A stretch of DNA of 64,000 nt from positions 2,232,001-2,296,000 of the forward strand of contig NZ_CP025815.1 in the NCBI RefSeq assembly GCF_003352045.1. The letters are read 5' to 3'. The DNA comes from Sulfitobacter sp. JL08 (lineage in GTDB: Bacteria > Pseudomonadota > Alphaproteobacteria > Rhodobacterales > Rhodobacteraceae). Position 1 is the stretch's first letter, and each line of letters opens with the position of its first letter. The notes under the pieces were generated by a model. It did no database searches. It saw only the letters and a program-made list of their open reading frames with translations, and had not been told where the DNA came from. Positions 9,660-19,443 of this stretch are shown piece after piece. A program made the translations under genes and the position numbers.

Positions 9660-9889
9660 CACAACACCTCGATCCGGTAGGATTCGATCACCGTATTGGC
9701 CAGCAGACGCTCGCACATCTGCCTGATATCGTCCTCGCCGGTGCCCTCGGCCAGATCCAGTTCGATCACCTTGCCCTGACGCACCTTGTTCACACCGGCA
9801 AATCCCATCGCCCCCAGCGCGTGGCGTACCGCCTCGCCCTGCGGATCCAGAACCCCGTTCTTCAGCATCACGTGCACTCTTGCCTTCAT
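9659..9889 (-). CDS. purS: Phosphoribosylformylglycinamidine synthase subunit PurS
   Basis: A 76-residue protein, the usual PurS size, that bridges PurQ and PurL in the FGAM synthase complex. The characteristic start [18 protein letters not shown] and the GKVIEL segment are present. The start at 9889 is preferred over a 74-residue longer in-frame start at 10111, because the extension overlaps purC and has no family resemblance. purC ends 62 bases upstream, so purC-purS-purQ is probably one transcript. Confidence 0.95.
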   Translation of the reverse strand: MKARVHVMLKNGVLDPQGEAVRHALGAMGFAGVNKVRQGKVIELDLAEGTGEDDIRQMCERLLANTVIESYRIEVL

Positions 9890-9951
9890 CTGTTCCCCCG
9901 GACCCTTTGCAGCTTCATTTGTCCAAAAATACTCGAATGCCGAACGCCGGC

Positions 9952-10713
9952 CTAGTTGATCAGCGTCGGTTTGGTGATCGGTGTCGATGTTTTCGGCATC
10001 ACCCCCAACCGGCGTGCCACTTCGGTATAGGCATCGGTCAGATTGCCCAGATCGCGGCGGAACACATCCTTGTCCAGCTTCTGGCCGGTTTCCAGATCCC
10101 ACAGGCGGCAACTGTCTGGGCTGATCTCGTCCGCAATCACCAGACGCTGGAAATCGCCGTCGTAAACCCGCCCGATCTCGATCTTGAAATCCACAAGGCG
10201 GATACCGACCGCCATCATCACGCCGGACAGGAAATCATTGACCCGCAGCGCCAGGCTCAGGATATCGTCCATGTCCTGCTGGCTGGCCCAGCCAAAGGCG
10301 GCAATATGTTCCTCGGTCACCAGAGGATCACCCAGACTGTCATCCTTGTAGCAATATTCGACGATCGGGCGCGGCAGTGCAGTGCCTTCCTCGATGCCCA
10401 GCCGTTTGGACAGGCTGCCGGCGGCGTAATTGCGCACGATCACTTCCAGCGGAATGATTTCGCAGCTGCGCACCAGTTGTTCGCGCATGTTCAGCCGTTT
10501 GATGAAATGCGTCGGCACCCCGATATTGGTCAGACCGGTCATGAAAAATTCTGACAGGCGGTTGTTCAGCACGCCCTTGCCTTCGAACACATCTTTCTTT
10601 TCCGCATTGAATGCGGTGGCGTCATCCTTGAAATATTGCACGATCGTGCCCGGTTCCGGGCCTTCATACAAAATCTTGGCTTTGCCTTCGTAGATTTTCT
10701 TGCGGCGGGCCAT
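9952..10713 (-). CDS. purC: Phosphoribosylaminoimidazole-succinocarboxamide synthase (SAICAR synthetase)
   Basis: A 253-residue ATP-dependent ligase that joins aspartate to CAIR in purine synthesis. Family features visible include the N-terminal [13 protein letters not shown], the KKDVFEGKG loop, [11 protein letters not shown] and the DFKIEIGR segment near the C-terminal part. The ATG at 10713 gives the family start; the longer frame from 10824 adds 37 residues of low-quality sequence. It leads the purC-purS-purQ operon and is divergent from the zeta-subunit gene, with which it shares a ~160-base promoter region. Confidence 0.97.
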   Translation of the reverse strand: MARRKKIYEGKAKILYEGPEPGTIVQYFKDDATAFNAEKKDVFEGKGVLNNRLSEFFMTGLTNIGVPTHFIKRLNMREQLVRSCEIIPLEVIVRNYAAGSLSKRLGIEEGTALPRPIVEYCYKDDSLGDPLVTEEHIAAFGWASQQDMDDILSLALRVNDFLSGVMMAVGIRLVDFKIEIGRVYDGDFQRLVIADEISPDSCRLWDLETGQKLDKDVFRRDLGNLTDAYTEVARRLGVMPKTSTPITKPTLIN

Positions 10714-10873
10714 ATTGAATATCCTGTTCATGGGGCGGGCCGACTCCCCGGCGCCTTTGTCAGTCTCATAGTCCAAGGGACCCGGTGTCGCAAGCGGGCC
10801 GCGCCCTCTTGCGCACACGGCCAAGGGACTGCATATCTATAAGGAACTTATCTTCAGTTTCAGGAAGCCAGAA

Positions 10874-11197
10874 ATGACCACATTCGACGAACGCGAAAAC
10901 GCATTTGAAGCCAAATACGCCCATGACGCCGATATGCAGTTCAAGGCCGATGCGCGGCGCAACAAATTGCTGGGTCTGTGGGCCGCCGAATTGATGGGTC
11001 TGTCCGGCGAGGCCGCCGCCAATTACGCCAAAGAGGTCGTGAAGTCCGATTTCGAAGAGGCCGGACACGAGGATGTCTTTCGCAAAGTCTCTGGTGATCT
11101 GGGGGACAAGGCAGACGAAGCGACGATCCGCGCGCAGATGGCCAAGCTGATGGCCGAAGCCAAGGCCCAGATCATGACGGAAGTCTCCAAAGACTGA
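10874..11197 (+). CDS. ATP synthase inhibitor subunit zeta (DUF1476)
   Basis: A 107-residue acidic helical protein of the DUF1476 family. In Paracoccus denitrificans this protein (zeta) binds the F1 sector and blocks ATP hydrolysis, doing the job of mitochondrial IF1. The sequence matches the family from the N-terminal MTTFDERENAFEAKYAHD, which includes the inhibitory segment, through the four-helix region. Length is typical. It is a single gene with its own terminator, not linked to atp genes. Confidence 0.93.
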   Translation: MTTFDERENAFEAKYAHDADMQFKADARRNKLLGLWAAELMGLSGEAAANYAKEVVKSDFEEAGHEDVFRKVSGDLGDKADEATIRAQMAKLMAEAKAQIMTEVSKD

Positions 11198-11237
11198 TCC
11201 CGCCCTGCCGCGCAGTTCGGCAAAACGTTGCAAAACG

Positions 11238-11267
11238 GGTGATCCGCGCGCAGGCCGGATCACCTTG
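11238..11267 (+). terminator. Probable terminator of the zeta-subunit gene
   Basis: GGTGATCC (11238-11245) pairs perfectly with GGATCACC (11257-11264) around an 11-base loop. Only a short T-rich tail follows, so it may be a weak terminator. Confidence 0.5.
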
Positions 11268-11293
11268 TAACGCCACGCGTTCTGCCGCCCGCC

Positions 11294-11308
11294 TCATGAT
11301 TATCATGA
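11294..11308. promoter_or_regulatory. Perfect 15-bp palindrome upstream of the homocysteine methyltransferase gene
   Basis: TCATGATTATCATGA is symmetric around a central T, 95 bases before the start codon. Just downstream is an AT-rich TATTAT stretch that could be a -10 box. The arrangement suggests an operator for a dimeric repressor. A further GC hairpin with a GAAA loop lies at 11357-11372 in the leader. I could not match the region to a known SAM or SAH riboswitch. Confidence 0.4.
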
Positions 11309-11402
11309 ATATTATGAATTTGCCTCATGCGGGCAGACATGGCACACCGCGCGAAAGCGCGGCGCACCCGGGCTGTGAAACCCTCAAAACCGGAACATCC
11401 CA

Positions 11403-12419
11403 ATGACTTCTGCTTTTCGCGACATGTTGGCCACCTATGACGTCATTCTGGCAGATGGGGCAACCGGCACCAATCTGTTCAACATGGGCCTGATGTCTGG
11501 TGATGCGCCCGAAATGTGGAACGATGAACACCCCGATCGCATTGCCGCGCTTTATCAGGGGGCTGTGGATGCGGGCAGCGATCTGTTTCTGACCAATTCC
11601 TTTGGCGGCAACGCTTCCCGTCTGAAACTGCATGGCGCCGAAAAGCGCGCCCATGAACTGTCACGCATCGCCGCCGAAATCGGGCGCGAGGTCGCCGACA
11701 AATCCGGCCGCAGGGTGATTGTGGCGGGTTCGGTCGGACCGACCGGCGACATCATGGAACCCGTCGGCACGCTAAGCCACGCAAACGCCGTTGAAATGTT
11801 TCACGAACAGGCAGACGGCCTGAAAGAAGGCGGTGCCGATGTGTTGTGGCTGGAAACCATTTCCGCGCCCGAAGAATACCGCGCCGCCGCCGAAGGCTTT
11901 GCGCTGGCCGGAATGGACTGGTGCGGCACGATGAGCTTTGACACCGCAGGGCGCACGATGATGGGCGTGACATCCGCCGACATGGTGAAGATGGTCGAAA
12001 AACTGCCCAACCCGCCATTGGGATTTGGCGCCAATTGCGGCACCGGCGCATCCGATCTGTTGCGCACGGTGCTGGGTTTTGCGGCCCAGGGCACCGAACG
12101 CCCGATCATCGCCAAGGGCAATGCCGGCATCCCGAAGTATGTTGACGGACACATCCATTATGATGGCACACCGGAGTTGATGGGCGATTATGCGGTGATG
12201 GCGCGTGATTGCGGTGCCAAGATCATCGGTGGCTGTTGCGGCACGATGCCCGACCATTTGCGCCACATGCGCGATGCGCTGGACACCCGCCCGCGCGACG
12301 CACGCCCGACGCTGGATCAGATCACCGCCGCGCTTGGCGCGTTTTCATCGGCCAGCGATGGCACCGGTGATGATGAACCCGCACCGCGCCGCACCCGCCG
12401 CGGCCGCGCACGGGCCTGA
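11403..12419 (+). CDS. bmt: Homocysteine S-methyltransferase (annotated as betaine-homocysteine type)
   Basis: A 338-residue protein of the Pfam S-methyl_trans family, which moves a methyl group to homocysteine to make methionine. The TIM-barrel N-terminus ADGATGTNL and the three zinc cysteines are present: Cys212 in GANCGTG and Cys278/Cys279 in GGCCGT. It lacks the pterin, cobalamin and activation domains of full MetH. A cobalamin-binding protein and a DUF1638 gene follow within 3 kb, so a role as the homocysteine half of a split B12-dependent methionine synthase is as likely as a betaine-specific enzyme. The C-terminus (after 320) is a short arginine-rich tail. Confidence 0.88.
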   Translation: MTSAFRDMLATYDVILADGATGTNLFNMGLMSGDAPEMWNDEHPDRIAALYQGAVDAGSDLFLTNSFGGNASRLKLHGAEKRAHELSRIAAEIGREVADKSGRRVIVAGSVGPTGDIMEPVGTLSHANAVEMFHEQADGLKEGGADVLWLETISAPEEYRAAAEGFALAGMDWCGTMSFDTAGRTMMGVTSADMVKMVEKLPNPPLGFGANCGTGASDLLRTVLGFAAQGTERPIIAKGNAGIPKYVDGHIHYDGTPELMGDYAVMARDCGAKIIGGCCGTMPDHLRHMRDALDTRPRDARPTLDQITAALGAFSSASDGTGDDEPAPRRTRRGRARA

Positions 12420-12530
12420 TACGGGCCTGATACGGGCCGCTTTCGCATGCGAAACAAAAAACGCCAATGCCTTGATATCGCTCAGCCGAATCATGCACCT
12501 TAACCGACTGTAAATGGTGTGTTTTTCAGA

Positions 12531-13619
12531 TCAAAGCAGCGTTAACTGATCCCCAGCTCTGGCCGGAACCCGAAACAGATCGCAGCGCAGTTCGGGCTGT
12601 TTGTGATGCAGCCCCAAACGGCGGCTGGCCAGTTTGAACCGTTGCGCCACCATCTCAGCATAGGCGCCCTCGCCGCGCATCCGGTGGCCCCAGCGCGCGT
12701 CGTAATCGGCGCCGCCATGCATTTCGCGCACCCGCGCCATGATACGGTCCGCGCGGTCGGGATAATGCTCGGCCAGCCAATACTGCCATAGCGGCGACAC
12801 CTCGCGCGGAAGGCGCAGCATGATCCAGCTGGCGCTGGTCGCACCGGCACTGCGCCCCGCACTCAGGATCGCTTCAAGCTCGGGATCGGTCAGGGCCGGA
12901 ACGACAGGCGACACCATCAGCCGGACAGGTACTCCGGCCCGCGACAGGCGTTCGATCACCTTCAGACGACGCGCCGGGGCGGGCACGCGCGGTTCCATCA
13001 AGCGCGACAGGCGCGTATCCAGAGTGGTCACAGAAATGCCCACCCGTACCAGACCGTCCGCTGCCAGTTCAGCCAGAATATCAATATCGCGTTCGATCAG
13101 CGTACCTTTGGTCACAATCGCGACCGGATGGCGGAACCGCTTTAACACAATCAGACAATCCCGCATGATACCGTGATTTTTCTCGATCGGCTGGTAGGGA
13201 TCAGTGTTGGTGCCAAAGGCAATCGGGGCCACGCGGTAACCGCGCGCACGCAATTCGGCATCAAGCCGCTGCGCCGCATCCTTTTTTGCCACAAGCCGCG
13301 TTTCAAAATCCAGACCCGGTGACATCCCCAGATAGGCGTGGCTGGGGCGCGCAAAGCAGTAGATGCAGCCATGTTCGCAGCCGCGATACGGGTTGACGGA
13401 CCGATCAAACGGCAGATCGGGCGACCGGTTATAGGTAATCACCCGTCGCGGGTCTTCGATGCTGACATGGGTGCGCAACACCGGCATTTCTTCGGCCAGA
13501 TCCCAGCCATCATCTTCGGCAACGTGCTGAAAACGCTCGAATCGGCCAGTGACATTGCTGGCAGCGGCGCGTCCTTTCGCGCGATGTTTCGGGTCAAAGC
13601 GACTGGAACCTGTGGTCAT
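12531..13619 (-). CDS. PA0069-family radical SAM protein
   Basis: A 362-residue protein with the radical-SAM cluster CEHGCIYC (Cys81, Cys85, Cys88) preceded by SVNPYRG, diagnostic of the PA0069/SplB-like family. The reaction is unknown for most members. The ATG at 13619 gives the family start MTTGSSRFDPKHR; the frame stays open 340 bases further, into the divergent corrinoid-protein gene, and that extension is spurious. It is convergent with the methyltransferase gene and divergent from the corrinoid gene, so it interrupts the methionine cluster on the other strand. Confidence 0.88.
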   Translation of the reverse strand: MTTGSSRFDPKHRAKGRAAASNVTGRFERFQHVAEDDGWDLAEEMPVLRTHVSIEDPRRVITYNRSPDLPFDRSVNPYRGCEHGCIYCFARPSHAYLGMSPGLDFETRLVAKKDAAQRLDAELRARGYRVAPIAFGTNTDPYQPIEKNHGIMRDCLIVLKRFRHPVAIVTKGTLIERDIDILAELAADGLVRVGISVTTLDTRLSRLMEPRVPAPARRLKVIERLSRAGVPVRLMVSPVVPALTDPELEAILSAGRSAGATSASWIMLRLPREVSPLWQYWLAEHYPDRADRIMARVREMHGGADYDARWGHRMRGEGAYAEMVAQRFKLASRRLGLHHKQPELRCDLFRVPARAGDQLTLL

Positions 13620-13827
13620 GCCCTCATTTAGAACATTACGGGAACATTTGCCAGAAAAACTGCGCGCTTCCGGCCACATGCCTGCCAAAAAAGAACGTTT
13701 TGGCAGGCATTCGGTCGGTTGCAGCGCCAGCCATGTCGCAATTCGCAAAGTGGAACTGTGACAAAATGCCAAAACGGGCAGAACACTAAACGCCGCGCTG
13801 CGTGCGCGAACATTAAGGGAATGCCCC

Positions 13828-14526
<699 letters not shown>

Positions 14527-14549
14527 CGGGCAAAAACAGACGCTTTTTG

Positions 14550-14584
14550 CGGCCCGTTCCGGCATACCGGAGCGGGCCGTTTGT
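14550..14584 (+). terminator. Rho-independent terminator of the corrinoid gene
   Basis: A 13-base stem (14550-14562 with 14567-14579, one G-T pair) and a CATA loop, followed by TTTGTTTG. It separates the corrinoid gene from the DUF1638 gene. Confidence 0.85.
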
Positions 14585-14603
14585 TTGAATAAAGGGTGAA
14601 CAG

Positions 14604-15254
14604 GTGGATCTGAGCGACAAAACCCTGACCGAAAAGGGCCTGCCACTGGCCCGGCCCAAGGGCCGCATCCTGCTGGTCGCCTGTGGCGCGCTGGCGCGCG
14701 AGATCCTTGATCTCAAGACACAAAACGCATGGGATCATCTGGACCTGACCTGTCTGCCGGCGATTCTGCACAACCATCCCGAAAAAATCACCGATGCCGT
14801 GCGCAAGGCGGTGGAAAAGCACCGTAACGCCTATTCCGATATCTTTGTCGTCTATGCGGATTGCGGCACCGGCGGCCATCTTCAGGCCGCCTGCGATGAC
14901 ATGGGCGTGAAAATGGTATCCGGCCCGCACTGCTACAGTTTTTTCGAAGGAAATGAACGGTTTGCGAAACAAAGCGAAAGTGAGATAACGGCCTTTTACC
15001 TGACGGATTTTCTGGCCCGGCAATTCGATGCCTTTATCTGGAAACCTTTGGGCATGGATCGCCACCCCGAACTGGTAGACATGTATTTCGGCCATTACAC
15101 CAAGCTGGTTTATCAGGCGCAAACCGATGATCCAGCACTGACCGCGCGCGCCAAATCCTATGCCGACCGGTTGGGTCTGGAATTCGAACGGCGCTATACC
15201 GGCTATGGCGATCTGGCGACAACCCTGTCGGATGTCGCGGCCGAAAAGGATTAG
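14604..15254 (+). CDS. DUF1638 domain protein
   Basis: A 216-residue protein covering the whole DUF1638 domain. Family features visible are VACGALAREI at residues 24-33, YADCGTGGHL near residue 93 and GPHCYSFFEG near residue 112, giving several conserved cysteines. The start is a GTG at 14604 behind an AAAGGG Shine-Dalgarno. The family occurs beside corrinoid methyltransferases, and I recall genetic data from a Phaeobacter strain linking such a gene to the split methionine synthase; the biochemical role is unproven. Its stop overlaps the convergent sufE stop by four bases. Confidence 0.85.
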   Translation: MDLSDKTLTEKGLPLARPKGRILLVACGALAREILDLKTQNAWDHLDLTCLPAILHNHPEKITDAVRKAVEKHRNAYSDIFVVYADCGTGGHLQAACDDMGVKMVSGPHCYSFFEGNERFAKQSESEITAFYLTDFLARQFDAFIWKPLGMDRHPELVDMYFGHYTKLVYQAQTDDPALTARAKSYADRLGLEFERRYTGYGDLATTLSDVAAEKD

Positions 15255-15658
15255 GACGCAGCGGCAACCTGTTGAATACGTTCGATCATCGCGCGCAAAC
15301 CGTTCGATCTCTGCGCTGAGAGATGATCATTCAGACCCAGCCGCGCCATTTCAGTGCGCGCGTCAACCTGCGCGACTTCAGCCACCGGCAATCCGTTATA
15401 AAGCGCGCGCAATACGGCAATCAGCCCGCGCACGATCATCGCGTCGCTTTCGCCATCAAACCGGAACACACCGTTTTCCACGACGGGATGCAGCCAGACC
15501 TGGCTGGCGCACCCGTCCACCTTGGTAGCCGGCACCTTAAGCGCATCCGCCAAAGGATCCATCGCCTTGCCCTGTTCGATCACATAGCGGTACCGGTCTT
15601 CCCAGTCCTCAAGGTATTCGAAATCTTCGACAATATCTTCAAATGCCTGCGTCGCCAT
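15251..15658 (-). CDS. sufE: SufE-family sulfur acceptor protein
   Basis: A 135-residue SufE protein, which takes persulfide sulfur from a cysteine desulfurase such as SufS for Fe-S cluster assembly. The acceptor cysteine is Cys50 in KVDGCASQVW, matching the family motif. The start at 15658 gives the usual length and the typical F-x-x-I-V-x-D-F beginning; the frame is open 162 bases further upstream but that part overlaps the lipoprotein promoter. No suf operon is visible. Confidence 0.94.
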   Translation of the reverse strand: MATQAFEDIVEDFEYLEDWEDRYRYVIEQGKAMDPLADALKVPATKVDGCASQVWLHPVVENGVFRFDGESDAMIVRGLIAVLRALYNGLPVAEVAQVDARTEMARLGLNDHLSAQRSNGLRAMIERIQQVAAAS

Positions 15659-15783
15659 AACCTGCCCTTTCGTCTGCGTGACAGGTAAGGCGCGGGGGCG
15701 CAAACGTCCAGACCTGCCTTCGCGCTTTTCAAGTGGATGCAGATGCGATAACCCGATGGACAAAGACGAAAGGGGCAGTACCC

Positions 15784-16293
15784 ATGCGCAGACCAATGAC
15801 AACGCTTGTGATCGTCGCATCCTTGCTGGGCGGTTGCGGATTTTCCGATTCCGGATGGAACCCGTTCAACTGGTTCGGTGGCGGCCGGTCTGTACCGGTC
15901 GAGGCCAGTGACGGCACGAGCAACCCGCTGGTCCCCGACACAAGGCGCACCCGGCGCGAAGCCGAATATGTCTATTCCGGTACACCCATCGATACGATCA
16001 CCGAACTCAAGATCGAACGCATTCCCGGCGGGGCCATCATCCGCGCGACCGGCGTGTCGCAATACCAGGGCGGCTATAATGCATTCCTGTTTCCGATGAT
16101 CGACGAAGCAACCACGTCAAGCGGGGTTCTGACCTTTCGCTTTGACATCAATCTGCCTGCCGGTGCGCGGCTGGGCGGACCGGAAAGAACCCGCGAAATC
16201 ACGGTCGCGCGGCGTGTGACGGAACAGGATCTGGCCGGTATCCGCTCAATCCGCGTCGAAGGCCGGCAAAACGCGCAAGTGTCCAGCCGCTAG
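15784..16293 (+). CDS. Putative lipoprotein, unknown function
   Basis: A 169-residue protein with an N-terminal lipoprotein signal: hydrophobic core followed by the lipobox LLGGC with the cysteine near residue 16. The mature part is rich in charged residues with no family I recognise. The ATG at 15784 follows an AAGGGGC Shine-Dalgarno; an in-frame ATG at 15733 would place a charged peptide before the signal and is rejected. It lies between convergent rnd and divergent sufE and is probably monocistronic. Confidence 0.8.
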   Translation: MRRPMTTLVIVASLLGGCGFSDSGWNPFNWFGGGRSVPVEASDGTSNPLVPDTRRTRREAEYVYSGTPIDTITELKIERIPGGAIIRATGVSQYQGGYNAFLFPMIDEATTSSGVLTFRFDINLPAGARLGGPERTREITVARRVTEQDLAGIRSIRVEGRQNAQVSSR

Positions 16294-16315
16294 GCAGGCA
16301 TCTTGCGCGGGTCGC

Positions 16316-17473
16316 TTACAGCGGTACGATCTTGATGGCGCTGCCTTTGGCGGTCAGGGCGATCTTGCCGTCGCACAGACGCAAGGCATCTTCTCCGAAC
16401 ACCTCGTTGCGCCATCCTGTCAGTGCGGGCACATCGCGCAGTCCTGCAGCGATTGCATCCAGATCGGCAGAGGGTGCAATCAGCTTGGCGGCGACGCCCG
16501 CGCTTTCGGTCTTGGCCTTCAGCAAAACGCGCAGCAGATCCGCCAAGGCCGGATTGACCTGAAGCTTTTCGCGGCTGCGATCGGGTTCGGGCAGCCCGTC
16601 TTGCGGACAGGCCAGCCCGGCAGCGACAGCGGCCAGAATACCATCGGCGATATCGCCTCTGCGCGCTTCGCGCAGCAACAGACGCGAACGCCCCAGATCC
16701 TCCATCGTTTTCGGTTTGGTCGAGGCCAGTTCAACAAGCGCATCGTCTTTGTAAACGCGGGACCGCGGGATATCGCGGCTTTGCGCGTAGGATTCGCGAA
16801 ACGCCGCCAATTCACGGACAATCGCAAGAAACCGCGGGCTGTTTGTGCGGGTTCTGATCCGCCGCCAGGCTTCGACGGGGGCGATATCATAAGTGTCGGG
16901 ATTGGTCAGGATCTGCAATTCTTCGGCGACCCAGCGGGCACGCCCGGTTTCTTCCAGTTTGGCAGCCAGAAATTCGTAGATCTGGCGCAGATGGGTCACA
17001 TCGGCCAGCGCATAGGTTTTTTGTGCATCACTTAGCGGGCGGCGCGACCAGTCGGTAAAACGGGATGTCTTATCAACCGGTTTGTTGGCGATCTTGCGCA
17101 CCAGCGTTTCGTACCCGACCTGTTCGCCAAAGCCGCAGACCATGGCCGCGACCTGTGTGTCGAACAACGGTTCGGGAAACACCTGCGCATCGACCCAGAA
17201 AATCTCAAGATCCTGACGCGCGGCGTGAAACACCTTGACCACAGATGTATCGCGAAACAGATCATAAAGCGGTTCAAGCGACATATCGCCCGCCAGCGGA
17301 TCGACCAGAACGGCATTGCTGTCATCGGTGCCCGGCATCGCCATCTGGATCAGGCACAATTTGGAATAATACGTGCGTTCGCGCAGAAATTCGGTGTCGA
17401 GTGCGACATAGGGATGTGTACGCGCCTGCGCACAGAAATCGGCAAGCTCTTGGGTCGTTGTCAGGGTTTTCAT
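16316..17473 (-). CDS. rnd: Ribonuclease D
   Basis: A 385-residue 3'-5' exoribonuclease of the DEDD family, acting in tRNA and stable-RNA maturation. The DEDDy residues appear in order: ALDTEFLRE (Asp, Glu), FHAARQDLEIF (Asp), and the Tyr-Asp pair in TYALADVTHL. An HRDC domain follows (about residues 205-285). The ATG at 17473 is the family start MKTLTTTQELADFC; a TTG two codons upstream is an alternative. Transcribed alone on this strand, downstream of purMN. Confidence 0.94.
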   Translation of the reverse strand: MKTLTTTQELADFCAQARTHPYVALDTEFLRERTYYSKLCLIQMAMPGTDDSNAVLVDPLAGDMSLEPLYDLFRDTSVVKVFHAARQDLEIFWVDAQVFPEPLFDTQVAAMVCGFGEQVGYETLVRKIANKPVDKTSRFTDWSRRPLSDAQKTYALADVTHLRQIYEFLAAKLEETGRARWVAEELQILTNPDTYDIAPVEAWRRIRTRTNSPRFLAIVRELAAFRESYAQSRDIPRSRVYKDDALVELASTKPKTMEDLGRSRLLLREARRGDIADGILAAVAAGLACPQDGLPEPDRSREKLQVNPALADLLRVLLKAKTESAGVAAKLIAPSADLDAIAAGLRDVPALTGWRNEVFGEDALRLCDGKIALTAKGSAIKIVPL

Positions 17474-17567
17474 AAACAAGCGTCTTCTTTTTCAATCGGT
17501 TGGGTCACACCCAATTCCACAGTCATAGCGATACGCCCCGCAGATGGAAAGCGGTGTTGCCGTTACG

Positions 17568-18164
17568 TCAGATGTCCAGAAACGAGGTGTCGCCCGCCGC
17601 GAACCGGCGCAGGACAGCCGGATAAAGCTGGTGTTCGGCCTCAAGCACGCGGGCGGCCAGTGTTTCGGGCGTATCATCCTGAAGTACGGGCACATGCGCC
17701 TGCCCCAGCAACGGGCCGTCATCCAGCGCGGCCGTGACCCTGTGCACGGTGCAGCCGTGTTCGCGATCCCCTGCCGCCAGAGCGCGGGCATGGGTGTGCA
17801 GACCCTTGTATTTCGGCAGCAGAGACGGATGGATATTGAGCATCTGGCCGCGCCAGTAATCGACGAATTCACCGGTCAGCACCCGCATGAATCCCGCCAG
17901 ACAGACGATATCGGGCTTGGCATCCATCAACGGCATCATCAGTTCGGTTTCAAAAGCCTGACGGTCCGCGCCAAACGGGCGGTGATCTACCACCGCCGTG
18001 GGCACCCCCATCGCGCGCGCCTTGGCCAGACCGCCCGCATCGGCCCTGTTGGACAGCACAAGACAGGGCGTTGCGGGATGATCGGGGTCGCGCTGCATCG
18101 ACTGGACAAGCCGGATCATGTTCGATCCGCCGCCCGAAATCAGGATGGCAACTCGTTTCTTCAA
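17568..18164 (-). CDS. purN: Phosphoribosylglycinamide formyltransferase
   Basis: A 198-residue GART enzyme that formylates GAR with 10-formyltetrahydrofolate, the third step in purine synthesis. The phosphate loop ISGGGSNM (residues 9-16), folate-site LAGFMRVL and the catalytic [12 protein letters not shown] motif with its histidine are all visible. Its ATG overlaps the purM stop by four bases, so purM and purN are coupled. Normal length. Confidence 0.97.
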   Translation of the reverse strand: MKKRVAILISGGGSNMIRLVQSMQRDPDHPATPCLVLSNRADAGGLAKARAMGVPTAVVDHRPFGADRQAFETELMMPLMDAKPDIVCLAGFMRVLTGEFVDYWRGQMLNIHPSLLPKYKGLHTHARALAAGDREHGCTVHRVTAALDDGPLLGQAHVPVLQDDTPETLAARVLEAEHQLYPAVLRRFAAGDTSFLDI

Positions 18165-19207
18165 ATCAGGCTGCCCGTGTAACGCACCCCTGCCCCCGCC
18201 GTGACGGTGCCCAGATCAATCACCTGTTCGCCACTTGCACCCAGTTGCGCGCGCAGGTCGTCGGCGGCATCGGCATCCACCGCCAGCACCATTCCGACAC
18301 CGCAGTTGAATGTCTTGAGCATTTCAAGCGGAGCAATATTGCCCACACCCGCCATCCACGCAAAGACCGGCGGCAGCGCCCAGGCATCCAGATTGATGTC
18401 CGCGCCCAGATTGTCCGGCAGCACGCGGGGCAAGTTTTCTGTCAAACCGCCACCGGTGATATGGGCCAGCGCGTGCACACCCCCTGCCCTGATCGCCTCC
18501 AGTGCCGGTTGCACATATAGCCGCGTCGGCGCCAGCAGCGCCGTGCCCAGCGGGCCATCCGCAAACGGCGCGGCATCGTCCCAGCCCAGCCCCGAAATCT
18601 CGACTATCCTGCGTACCAGCGAATAACCGTTGGAATGCACCCCGTTGCTGGCCAGCCCCAGCAGCACATCGCCTTTTATCACGCCGCGCGGCAGATCTGC
18701 GCCACGTTCCATCGCGCCGACGGAGAATCCCGCCAGATCGAAATCACCCGCCGGATACATGCCCGGCATTTCCGCGGTTTCCCCACCGATAAGCGCACAG
18801 TTTGACTGTACACAGCCTTCGGCAATGCCTTCGATGATGCGCGCGGCCACATCTGTTTCCAGTTTGCCAGTTGCGAAATAATCAAGAAAAAACAATGGCT
18901 CTGCCCCTTGGCAGACCAGATCGTTCACACACATCGCCACCAGATCGATGCCGACCCCGTCGACATTGCCGGTGTCGATGGCGATACGCAGCTTGGTGCC
19001 CACCCCGTCGGTGGCAGCCACCAGAACCGGATCGCTGTATCCTGCATCCTTGAGATCGAACAACGCGCCGAATCCGCCCAGCCCGGCCATAACGCCGCTG
19101 CGGTTGGTCCGTTTCGCCGCCGGTTTGATCCGATCGACAAGCGCGTTGCCCGCATCGATGTCAACTCCGGCCTGTGCGTATGTGATACCGTTCTTTGCGT
19201 CGCTCAT
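18161..19207 (-). CDS. purM: Phosphoribosylformylglycinamidine cyclo-ligase (AIR synthetase)
   Basis: A 348-residue ATP-dependent enzyme closing the imidazole ring in purine synthesis. Family signatures present include [13 protein letters not shown] at the N-terminus, [28 protein letters not shown] and the [11 protein letters not shown] loop. It is the first gene of the purM-purN pair. Upstream on the same strand lie only the tRNA (opposite strand) and a short promoter region. Confidence 0.97.
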   Translation of the reverse strand: MSDAKNGITYAQAGVDIDAGNALVDRIKPAAKRTNRSGVMAGLGGFGALFDLKDAGYSDPVLVAATDGVGTKLRIAIDTGNVDGVGIDLVAMCVNDLVCQGAEPLFFLDYFATGKLETDVAARIIEGIAEGCVQSNCALIGGETAEMPGMYPAGDFDLAGFSVGAMERGADLPRGVIKGDVLLGLASNGVHSNGYSLVRRIVEISGLGWDDAAPFADGPLGTALLAPTRLYVQPALEAIRAGGVHALAHITGGGLTENLPRVLPDNLGADINLDAWALPPVFAWMAGVGNIAPLEMLKTFNCGVGMVLAVDADAADDLRAQLGASGEQVIDLGTVTAGAGVRYTGSLI

Positions 19208-19321
19208 TGCCCGACCCTTGCTGCTGCGGATTGCTCTGGCGCGGGGTTAGAGCATTGTGACGGCGCGCGCAACGGTTTGGCTTGACGCAGACGTTCTGTC
19301 TGCTAACCACAGGCACAGGTC

Positions 19322-19398
19322 GGGCCTGTAGCTCAATTGGTTAGAGCAGAGCGCTCATAACGCTTTGGTTGGGGGTTCGAGTCCCTCCGGGCCTACCA
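19322..19398 (+). tRNA. tRNA with CAT anticodon (tRNA-Met or tRNA-Ile2)
   Basis: A 77-base cloverleaf with encoded CCA. Acceptor GGGCCTG pairs with CGGGCCT (two wobbles), D-arm AGCTCAATTGGTTAGAGC, anticodon loop CTCATAA, T-loop GTTCGAG. The sequence pattern favours the lysidine-modified isoleucine tRNA, but elongator methionine cannot be excluded by eye. Confidence 0.93.
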
Positions 19399-19443
19399 GC
19401 ATTTCGCTATCTGTGAAACGAGAACGACTGCACCAATCCGACC

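Noticed and set aside
11281-11402. SAM-II, SAM/SAH or SAH riboswitch in the methyltransferase leader
   Set aside because: I could not match the conserved bases of any of these; only a palindrome and a generic hairpin are supported.
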